This document shows positions 55,288 to 64,000 of a stretch of 64,000 nucleotides of DNA, piece after piece (position 1 is the first letter of the stretch; each line of letters begins with the position of its first letter). A model generated the notes under the pieces. It ran no database searches and had not been told where the DNA came from. It was given only the letters and a program-made list of their open reading frames with translations. This stretch comes from Rhipicephalus microplus (lineage: Eukaryota > Arthropoda > Arachnida > Ixodida > Ixodidae). Both the position numbers and the translations under genes were made by a program. The stretch lies in NCBI RefSeq assembly GCF_043290135.1, contig NC_134702.1:78212417-78276416 (forward strand), given 5' to 3'.

Positions 55288-56804
55288 GGGAGTGTTCAAC
55301 TTTCTCCCAATAAGTTTTCAGTTTTGCATGTGTATATGTACCTGCATTTGGTTAGACACTCCTTTCTTTACCCTCCCACTCACCCCTCGCAAAATTGCTT
55401 GTGTCGTACTTTCTAGTATATAATTAACATTTGTCACTTTCCCCTCCCGACACTCAATCTCTTTTTGGTGAAAAGCAGGGCGGGTTGTGACATTGCTTTG
55501 AATATCGCTGGGTTTGTGTTCCGTTATTGATTAGGACAAGTCAGTAGAAATATAGAAGAAGAAAAAAACAGAAACCAGGCGTGCAATACGAACTTGTGTT
55601 GAAGCGAAACTCACGACATAATGACATCCGTGTCTGAACACAGAGAACACGAGGCTTTCGTTGCTATTGTTTCGTTGTCGGTGTGGAAGGCGCTGCTGCA
55701 TTCGACACTCCTACTGTGGCCGTATTCAACCGGCGCCACGGTTAAACAAAGGGAAGGAGATAGAAGTTGAGAGCTATAGGTTTTTAATGTGAACACACGA
55801 AAGAGACAGATATACATTCGCCCGATTCCTCAGCTACGACAATGTTTGCAAAAAAGAAAAAGACAGTAAAGAAAGTCGACGCGTACCTTTAAAGCAGCAA
55901 CACTATTTGGAGATGAACGCTTCCAGTCTCGCTCTCAATGAGCCTTTCATCTCCAAAGTCAATATCGTTTCTAGGTGGACGTCCGAGGGTAGACGCCTTG
56001 GGTGCACGACGAAAGCTACTCGTAGTCACAATACTGCCCACATAAGCGGGTTAGAAACCCGGACTTCTGAAAAGTGAAAAAAAAAAGAATGCATCGGGAC
56101 ATACTGTAGAGAGAGTTACCCTACTCATGATGGCAGAAGGCTTTCTGTTCTGGGGAGAATATCTCAAGCAACAAAATGTGGCGAAGATATTCCGAAAAGA
56201 TGTGTCTTCGCTTTCACATTTTAAAATTTTGCTAACTCTGGCTACAGATATTTACCCTTTCTGGACGGGACGAGGGATAATTACTCTAGATTATTCCTTT
56301 TATTGCTGTTTATTCCTTGGGAAATTCATAATGACCTGCATTCGACATTTTCAACACAGGGCTCATATTTATCAATCTAAGCTAATGAATTTTATATAGG
56401 ACAATTGTTTCGGCGTCTTCATTGTAGCTTTATTTTTATAAATTACCAATACGAGTACACTTACACGCGAAAAAAAAAAGCTAACGAAAGTGATTGATGC
56501 TCCTATTCAATATATTTCTTATTCCGGGAGACTTTTTTGTTTAGCAAAGTCAATAGCTCACCTTAGCCTGTAAAGACAACTTATACGAAAGGTTAAGGTG
56601 TGTGAAAAAAACACATAATGCTGAACTAGGCGGCTGTTGAAGACAGAGAGAGAGGAGGAAGGCAGTGAGTTTGACCGGACGCAAGTCTACTATTAATACC
56701 CTCCAAAGAGTTGGGGAGGCAAAATTGCAAAGGCGCAGGAGGGTAACGTGTATAAACAAAAGAAATGGCAGCATATCCACGGAGTGAATAATGGAGAGTG
56801 GGTC
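55288..56804. other. Intergenic, no gene seen
   Basis: No supported gene. Frames at 55611-55817 and 56127-56399 lack domains and splice sites. Confidence 0.4.
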
Positions 56805-57000
56805 GAAGCATTCATCCGTCCATTCGTTCTTGCTTCCGTTCGTCCATGCGTCCGTCTGTGTGACCATCCATGCGTCCATCCGCCCGTCAGTGCGTGCGTC
56901 TGTTCGTGCGTCCCATCCCTGCGTTCGTCCATGCATCCACCCCTGCGTCCGTTCATGCATCCATCCATGCATCTGTCTGTGTGTCCGTTCGTCCATCTAT
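56805..57000. repeat. (CCAT/CCGT/CGTC)n minisatellite-like tract
   Basis: Variants of CGTCCATGCGTCCGT and CCATCCATGC over nearly 200 bp. It gives repetitive Trp/Met/Asp/Gly or Val/Arg/Pro frames that are not genes. Confidence 0.9.
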
Positions 57001-57284
57001 TCAACACTACAAGTGCCACCATCTCACATTTTTTCATCATATATTCCCCATATAGAAGCACCACCATTCCAAAGGACATTCCAAGAACTTAACGAGAGGT
57101 GGCACACGCACACTTTCTTACGGCTTGCGCTTCGGGTCTACTTCCCACCTTCAACCACCTCGACTTCATGGTATATACTAGTTCATTGTATTCATAGCAC
57201 TGCAGCTCAACGCTCGCTAAACATTTCTAAAACTAAGGAGGGTACACCTAGCGAGTATAACGCAGCAACCCTTTCTTGTCAGAT

Positions 57285-57404
57285 AGTGCTCAATGTACAT
57301 GCCAATGGCTGCTAATGGGGATCGCAGCATGCGCGTTAAGTAAAAGCCGAATGCTCCAGTCTCTTATTCTCCATTAGCAGCCATTTACATGTACATTGAG
57401 CACT
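57285..57404. repeat. 34-bp inverted repeat with 52-bp spacer
   Basis: AGTGCTCAATGTACATGCCA (57285 on, to 57318) is inverted at 57371-57404 (TGGCTGCTAATGG / CCATTAGCAGCCA cores), 32 of 34 positions pairing. It could form a cruciform or hairpin RNA. No TSD seen. Confidence 0.85.
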
Positions 57405-58040
57405 ATTTTTTATTGTTGAACAACGCACAGAAGAAATCTCTCGCCGGCACCACCTTGGAGGTCAAAATGTTATACTTGTTACATACTACAACTGCTATGA
57501 GGGACAAACGGTTGTCGCTATAAAGAGATTCGCCCCTATAAAAACGGAATAATTCGCCGCTTATATATGCCTACCGACTGTGTCTGCATGAACACAATCC
57601 GCGATGGACATATCTGACAAGAAATCCGCTGCGCTGACCTCCAACTCGCGTGTATGCAGAGGCGACGTGTGGCAGGGACTGAGTCGCCGGGACTGACCAC
57701 GCGACATGGTGGCGCTGGCTTCCGGATGACGATGGCCGCGTTTACACGAAGCTGAGGCGCGAAATTTGTTCGTGATATCGATATGTTCCAGCACACCGAA
57801 GTTCTTCGAGGTGGCATTGAAGATACACTTTTATAACGCGGTCCTGTGTGCATTATAGGCCTCTGTTTTATGTGAGTGTTTACGCGTGAGTTCTGAATAG
57901 TAAAAAACGTTTGACGCCTGATTCACTGGCTGTTCTTGTCGTCATTATGTCAATATATCGATATATCATACAATATGTTTTACTCACATCGCACCAGTCT
58001 CAGATTTGTGATATAGCTTTCATGGTCATTTCATCTCGTG

Positions 58041-58150
<110 letters not shown>

Positions 58151-58510
58151 TGTGGAGAGACGACTTATCAACAAAAGCGACGCTTTGTGTGTAAATAGCC
58201 TCATTTATGAGGCACATGGAGCCTGACATGCGAGTGCGTCAATGTATTCACGCAGCTCTTGAAACAAGACCGACGACCTTGCTTAAGTCGATACCCTTAA
58301 GTCCCCCTCCCCTCCCCCTGCCCCCATTTTTTGTTTTGTTTTTGTTTGTGCGGCGTCCTGCGCATATTCTTTGGTCTTATCATTGTCCAAACGTGGGAAG
58401 ACACTACAGACCTGTATCACCACAGCAGCTCTTCTGCCGTTCTGATTTATGGGTGCTGTATAAAGTAAGACCAACGAGAGGGCAGTTTTTTTTTGTGGGG
58501 GGGGGGGGGG

Positions 58511-58760
58511 TGATTGATTGATTTGATTGATTTGTGGGGTTTAACGTCCCAAAACCACCATATGATTATGAGAGACGCCGTAGTGGAGGGTTCCGGAAAT
58601 TTTGACCACCTGGGGTTCTTTAACGTGCACCCAAATCTGAGCACACGGGCCTCGACATTTCCGCCTCCATCGGAAATGCAGCCGCCGCAGCCGGGATTTG
58701 AACCCGCGACCTGCGGGTCAGCAGCCGAGTACCTTAGCCACTAGACTACCGCGGCGGGGC
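58511..58760 (-). mobile_element. Full-length Ruka-like SINE between G runs
   Basis: On the minus strand it has an intact head GCCCCGCCGCGG, A box and B box (GCGGGTTCAAATCCCGGC), the whole body, and a long tail of TCAAATCAATCAATCA. It is bordered by runs of 13 G (58497-58510) and 13 G interrupted by one C (58759-58774), which may be the duplicated target. Of the copies here it looks the best preserved. Confidence 0.9.
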
Positions 58761-59432
58761 GGGGGGGGGGGGGGTGGAGAGTTAGTGTCAAACGCCGGAA
58801 CTCTGGAGTACGTCCTTTGTTTTGGAGATGGAACCAGAGGTGTTACTTATGCTGGCTATATGAAGAACCAACGAATACTTTACACGTGTATGCACCAAAA
58901 AAACCTGAAGTAAGGTTAAAAGTTTAGCACGAAGTCATGCCTGTATAAGAGCAGAAAACTGCATGGCCAGTGGTGTCGAAAAGAACTAAACAACAGTTGT
59001 TGAGGAAATTGAAAGGCGAGTATAACTTCATGCCGGTCGCAGTTGCCGTAGAGCATGCAAACCCACGAAACAATCGGTATTTTGTTTAGTTCTCTTGAAG
59101 AAGGAATGAAAGAAGGAAAATATCATCATCTTTTATCATGCGAAACGTGCATATTCAGCTTTTTTTTTACTTTGCTTAATCGGCACCTGCCACTTAGGAC
59201 GCGCATTTCTCTAATCGGGAAAAGCTGCGTCATTGAAATTTGCGCTTGCAGACTTTCAGATCGTCTGTTAGGCTTTTTGTGCAAGCAGTTAGATGCTGGC
59301 TATCAGAGCTGCGCTGCTGCTGTCACTGTTCTTTTTGTTTGTGAAACAAATGTGTTTCGATGAACTCCTGTGTTGATAGCGCTGATTGCCTACCGTTAAA
59401 CTGATTCCTCTCCCGAGAGACACTTTTGTTCA

Positions 59433-59537
59433 ATCAATCAATCTTTCAAACGATCAATCGATCAATATGTCAGTCAGTTAGTCACTCGGTGGGGGTGGGT
59501 AGGTTGGTCGGTTGGTCGGCTGGTCACAGTCGGTCGG
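59433..59537. repeat. Low-complexity TCAA and GGTCGGTT tracts
   Basis: CAATCAATCAATC and GATCAATCGATCAAT followed by GGTAGGTTGGTCGGTTGGTC. Simple-sequence DNA. Confidence 0.85.
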
Positions 59538-60511
59538 TATGCTGTTTAGTTTAATATCCATGTGCTGAGCCGGCTCACTGCAGTTACATGTGCAGAAAGT
59601 CTCCCCCTGTTTCCTATATAATTTAACTTTCTATATTTATCTCTTTCTTTTTTGTGGTAGTTTACAAACCAGCCAGCACAATAATACTAGAATGTTGTAA
59701 CACATCATAGGCAAAAAAAAAAATGCCATGCAGTAAGAGAGGAAGACTTATAGCTTGATATGCGCTTTTCCGTATCGAGAACAATTTATCTGTGCGTAAA
59801 GGCGAAAATATTTCGGCGTTTTGATCAGCCACTGCATGTGTTCTTTAAACTCAATATCAGAGGTATTATCTTCTATTCTTTGCTGTAATCGATACGGCAT
59901 TGTTCATGACAGCACAGTCATATGCGCTCGTTTTCCTTGGCCATATATATGTATACCTTTTTTGATTTCGTGATTTCTGGAATTATACGGCCGAGTTGTC
60001 ATGTATGCTATTGTGGTACCTTGTGTTATAGCCTACTTGATGATGTCGCTGTGTATTGCTACAATCGTGTTGAAGTTTCAAGGGCCTTGGTTAAAATGTT
60101 CTCCGATGAATGAGAATTATATAAGAAGAACATGGGATATACGGTTTGAACTGCATCTTGAAGTCAGTGTTGGAAATTCTTGCCATATCTAAGAAATGGC
60201 AAGAACTATTTTTACCGTATCTTATTTTGGTAAATAAAAAAGCTCAAAATCGTCTCCGTAAACGTTTCTGAGACTCCTGAAGTACTAGATGCAAAGATCA
60301 TCGAAAAGAGCCATTACAGTTACGAACTGGCAGGCATAGTTTTGTTTCTTTCTTGTCATCGGACAAACATTACTTGCGAAAGTTTTTGTTCGGCGCCAAT
60401 TTTCGTCAAAGAGTTTGATAAAGACTGTGCCTGAAAGCGTTACGGGGCTTGGCTGCTGACACGTAGTTTCGGTCCAGGCCAAGGCGGTTGCATTTGGACT
60501 GGGATGCCCCT

Positions 60512-60528
60512 GGCTACGCCACTGGCAG
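60512..60528 (-). repeat. Second copy of the CTGCCAGTGGCGTAGCC word
   Basis: Inverted match (one change) to 27291-27307. Adjacent sequence AGGCCCACCAGGCCCCTACC is C-rich as at the other site. Probably an edge of a dispersed repeat. Confidence 0.4.
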
Positions 60529-60791
60529 GCCCACCAGGCCCCTACCCATCCCGAAAATCATTTTCATCGTTGTATATTCAGCACTAAACTACACTCGACC
60601 TCACTTGCCTGCTCGGTGCCCACTCTAGATGATGGGAGTGTCTTCGCCGAAGCAAATTTTTGCCTGAGCCCCAGTTAGGTACTCATAATTAAATGCACGT
60701 TAAAAAATCTTACGCGGCTTGAATTTGCGGAGCCCTTTACTAAAGTGTGCCTAAACACCAGAAATTATTGTATTAATATTTTTATCTACCT

Positions 60792-61107
60792 GGAAGCATG
60801 TTGATATATGTAAGTCGTCCATCCATGGCTTCGTTGAGCCACACAACAAATAACAGTGCCCTGATAAGGTTGATTGCTGGCGAAACAATAACATACCCTC
60901 GTCTTTGTACGGCTGGTAGGGGACCTCGTCGCCCGGGAGCTGCATTTGCCGAGAGAGCATCTGTCCGGGAATCCCGGCGTTGATAACGCTTAGCGTCACA
61001 CAAAGCGTGCTGGGAGTAACCGGGTTGTCGGTGGCGTCCGAGAAGGTCGCGCCGGGCGCGTACAGCGTTCCCGCAAATGCACCGGCGCTCCTCTCTAATC
61101 TCGTTAC
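60792..61107 (-). CDS. Possible internal coding exon, unrecognised
   Basis: A 105-residue minus-strand stretch between an AG (GTGTCCCAG) and a donor (CTTCCAG|GTAGAT) reads GTLYAPGATFSDATDNPVTP, then LSRQMQLPGDEVPYQPYKDE and STKPWMDDLHISTCFQ. Composition and GC content look coding, but there is no ATG near its beginning, no polypyrimidine tract at the acceptor, and no further exon was found. Could be a chance frame in a GC-rich promoter region. Confidence 0.2.
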
Positions 61108-61829
61108 CTGGGACACGAATCGCTATCTCGGGAGCCCTGCCCTCGCCTCCTCGATATTACCTTTAGATTCGTGCTGGCAGGTCCACTGTTGGCACGGGTG
61201 GCCGATTCCGCGCGCCGTCTGCTACACGACGCCCCTTCGATCTGGGAGCCGCTACGTTCCTGCTTGCGGGCCTGTGCGGATTAACGTATCGTGTGCCGTT
61301 TTTTTGTGTGTGTTGTTGGACGAGGTGGATACGTGCAGAGCTGTGGATAGATATTGTGCCGCTGTGGATATTTCGACCAATGATTGGTGATCATCTTGCG
61401 TGGTTGGGTGTGAAACTTTGTGTTGCCGAGTGCTCCGGTGCTGCCCTCTTTGTGTGCGAAACCGAAAGGATCGCTCACCGGTGTGAAATTACGCGACCCT
61501 GTAGTCTGCGGTGAAAAAAGGCATCGAATACCGTCACTGATCGGTACTTCCTTGCATCGGGCATTCCAAGTTCTTGTTCTGTGCGTCTATTATGACACCT
61601 TAATTCTCATGAACGCGAACGTCCTGGTAGCCTCCTAATACAACTCTGCTGGTCTGGGCTATCCTAAAATCCTGCTCCACCGTCGCAGAGCAACCCACCG
61701 GTGTATCTTTTTCCGTGGTTCAACTAAAATATCGAGCGTGACTCGTTAACCTGTTAGACTGCTTATCGTATTCAAGTAAGTTTTAGATTGACGGCGTCAA
61801 GCGCTAAAGCCCATCACCCTGCAAAGCAT

Positions 61830-62522
61830 ATGCGAGGAAAGAAGAAAAGCGCTCCAAAACCTCCCACGCAATGCCAGAGACCTGAAGGTTCGCGCGCTGA
61901 TTCTTCAGCGCAGCGCAGAAGCCGCGGTCTGTCTACGTTTTACGGCTCTTTGCGCTCGCGTGTCAAGAAAGCGCCGGATCCCGACTCTACCTGGACGTCG
62001 TCGGAGTCCTTTCGCGACGCGCACAAGCCCGAGCAAGTCGCGGGTGGGTTGCGGCCGCTGAGCGCGAGCTACGATATCGTAGCGCTGGGCTCGGACGAGC
62101 CGCCGCCCGGTTATCGCGCTGGAGCTCAGCTGGCCGAGCGCCAAGGCACCGAGCAGCAGCTGATCGCGGACAAGCGGAGGTCGGGCGCGTGGGACAGGTC
62201 ATCCCTGTCGCTCGTCTCGTCCAAGCGAACTGAGGTGGTAGCAGCTGAAAGCGCAATGCTGAGGCGAAAGTACTCGCTCGACTTGGCCGGGGACGAGGAG
62301 CAAGTCCCTGCAGCCATGAAGGCTCTGGCGAGCGCATGCGAAATCAGCGGTGGGGTGGCCACTTTGCCCCGCCTGAAGAAGTCTCGGGAGGACCTGACCA
62401 AGAGGAGTTGGATGGACCTCCGGGCGCTGCTTCACAGGAAGATCTCGAACCGCCTCCGGCGCTCTCCTTCGCTGCCCGTCATGGAAGGAGAGAGGAGTCT
62501 CTCGATTCCAGATGACGATGAC
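61830..62522 (+). CDS. First coding exon of an unrecognised basic, serine-rich protein (partial)
   Basis: 231 codons from ATG at 61830 to a strong donor, GATGAC|GTAAGT, at 62522/62523, phase 0. The open frame extends 14 codons further up but without another ATG. The protein begins MRGKKKSAPKPPTQCQRPEG and is rich in Ser, Arg and Lys, apparently disordered, with short repeated RRK/SRK patches: RRSRGLSTFYGSLRSRVKKA, PLSASYDIVALGSDEPPPGY, LRRKYSLDLAGDEEQ, RLKKSREDLTKRSWMDLRAL and LHRKISNRLRRSPSLP, and an acidic end. The RxxS sites are possible kinase or 14-3-3 targets. No catalytic domain. GC-rich upstream DNA (60.9-61.3 kb) fits a promoter. Downstream exons would lie beyond the window. I do not recognise the family. 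Confidence 0.6.
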
Positions 62523-64000
62523 GTAAGTCGTGCGTTACTGTGGTGCTGCCCTAGTGTACAGAGGCGCGGTTTCTGCGCACGTATCTAGGTATATACGCTT
62601 CGGCAGAGGCATTACGCAATGTTCAGCAGTAGCAAAGTGCGTAGCCAACTATACTACGAACATGCGTATATATCTTCATTTATTTAGCATTGAAATGTTT
62701 ATATGAAGGCTCTGTCTTGGTTGTCTTCCATTTTTGTTATTACGCAGAACATGGAGTGACATTGTAGATAGCGATAAAACGTTGAAAGAAGCAGGTAGGT
62801 AAGCCAGGTATGAAGCATCTGATTTTCTACCTTCCACTAATAAAGAAAGGGTAAAAGGAAAATCTGAATAACAGCGTAGAGAAGAGCAGGTCTGTAAGAA
62901 CGATCACGCAGAAGTGGAAAGGTGAGGAGTGAGGTCACTGTAACTGGCCTAATAAGCAACTGCCGCAATAAAACTTTAATGGATTTCTGATGCGATGACA
63001 GTCGGCTTTCTCATATTGTCGATTCTAGCGTGGGCCTGTCATGAAGGCGGGTGGCCACAAGTGACAGCCTTCGCGCGTCGTATTCATGGTCGCAAACCCG
63101 TCTCCTCTGACGCTGGCCACTAAAGCCATGACTAGAGCACGCCAGGCAACTAACAAATCGGCGAGGTTGTACTCGTTAGCGGAGGCGCCTCCTTCCAGAT
63201 TAAAAGGCATTACTTTTACAGCGAATTTCTGTATGGCTTGGAAATCGGTCTCAAACTCACCTCACCTAACCTAAAGAGCCGCAGTCAGAAAATTCCCTCC
63301 CGCAAGGCCCGCTACAGCGCAAAAAGTTGAAGCGTGGAAAAGGGATGGGGTCACACAATGAAAGAACGAATTTCCCATAATCTCCCATGAATAATTTCTT
63401 CAAAAAATTTTGATCAGAATCCATAAATTATATCGATGCAGTTCTTCGGAATGACTCACATGATATCTGGGTGTCTATTTGGAAATATATAGGTTTCGTT
63501 CCACGGTCATTTTTCAACAAATAGAGAATCCATGGAGTGCTTCACGAAAAGATACATGCTTGAGACGACTCCCGTCTCTGTCTGTTACCCGAACGAAACG
63601 TCATTATTCGCATTGATACGAGAACCATTTAACAAAGCCCCACACAGTTTATTCGTCGTGGCTGCTAGGTAGACTTCCATGGGCCGCATGCGGCCCGCAG
63701 GCCACGTGTCCCCTGGGCTAAGAGGTGAGAAAAGATGTAGGCACGTTATATAGTGCTCGGATATAAAATGATGGGGTAATGCTAGCGTATACGCTTCGTC
63801 GAAGGGTCTCCTTGGTCGCACTGAATTATCTGCGGGTTTTTTCGGCACGCCGCAGCATCAATCACTATCTACAAAACGCTTTAGCTGGTCACAATATCCT
63901 TTAAGATAACGGGACCGACTGCGAAGTTCGAAGCCCTTATCTCCTAAATGCGGTGACAGATAAATCAGAAGTTACAACAGCTGACCTCTCAATAGATCCC
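62523..64000 (+). other. Intron 1 of the 61.8-kb gene (start), no second exon seen
   Basis: AT-rich at first, later mixed. No further exon with splice sites and compatible phase 0 was recognised before the window ends. Short frames at 63025-63274 and 63585-63848 lack domains. Confidence 0.35.

Larger units (their letters stand above)
58775..60790. other. Intergenic, simple repeats only
   Basis: No supported gene. 59433-59537 holds (TCAA)n-like and (GGTC/GGTT)n-like tracts (CAATCAATCAATC, GGTTGGTCGGTTGGTCGGCT). Confidence 0.45.

Noticed and set aside
56550..57315. Long frames rich in Asp-Gly-Trp-Met or Arg-Pro-Ser-Val
   Set aside because: They read through the CCAT/CGTC minisatellite; no domain and no splice support.

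Overview
The window looks like nuclear DNA from a hard tick, probably a metastriate species. I base this on seven copies of a tRNA-derived SINE that resembles the tick Ruka family (recalled from memory, not searched), on I-clade LINE, Penelope-like and Tigger remnants, and on long AT-rich introns with canonical GT-AG borders. It is a eukaryotic window, so there are no operons or Shine-Dalgarno sites. Most open reading frames on both strands are chance, antisense or low-complexity.

Layout. 1-945 is the 3' terminal exon of a leucine-rich-repeat gene that enters from the left. 2.6-13 kb is a repeat graveyard: a hairpin, the 3' end of a LINE with RNase H, SINE copies with target-site duplications (TSDs), a large GAA/TTC microsatellite, an unassigned minus-strand coding-like block at 11.1-12.7 kb, and a 200-N assembly gap. 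14-28 kb is AT-rich and almost gene-free. It holds a foldback SINE with a perfect 13-bp TSD, a repeat rich in CTCACTCA-type words, two Penelope-like fragments, and a TTAA-flanked MITE-like element.

The core is 28.7-53.6 kb. On the minus strand, 31237-28758 is an intronless gene of about 2.5 kb for a C2H2 zinc-finger plus DDE transposase-like protein of the animal CACTA/EnSpm type, with one frameshift near its 3' end. Head to head with it, on the plus strand, I assembled a nine-exon gene (34277-52621, 466 codons) with an N-terminal PB1-like fold and a body resembling the repeat-rich SAMD3-like proteins. All eight introns have GT-AG borders and compatible phases, and a polyadenylation signal overlaps the region just after the stop. 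Its introns hold a nearly intact Tigger/pogo element (TIRs, TA target, two lesions), a SINE with TSD, a 1-kb palindrome, a second foldback SINE and a small MITE. Just downstream of the stop, an array of GAGTAAC/GTTACTC words runs into a terminus reading CACTCTAAAAAGT inward. This is what subterminal repeats plus the terminus of a CACTA element look like. The idea that transposase, SAMD3-like gene and array form one transposon, or a domesticated pair derived from one, is the main hypothesis of this report. It is inference only: no matching TSD was found.

53.6-61 kb is intergenic, with microsatellites, SINEs and a 34-bp inverted repeat. At 61830-62522 a GC-rich first coding exon of an unrecognised basic, serine-rich protein starts on the plus strand and splices out to the right.
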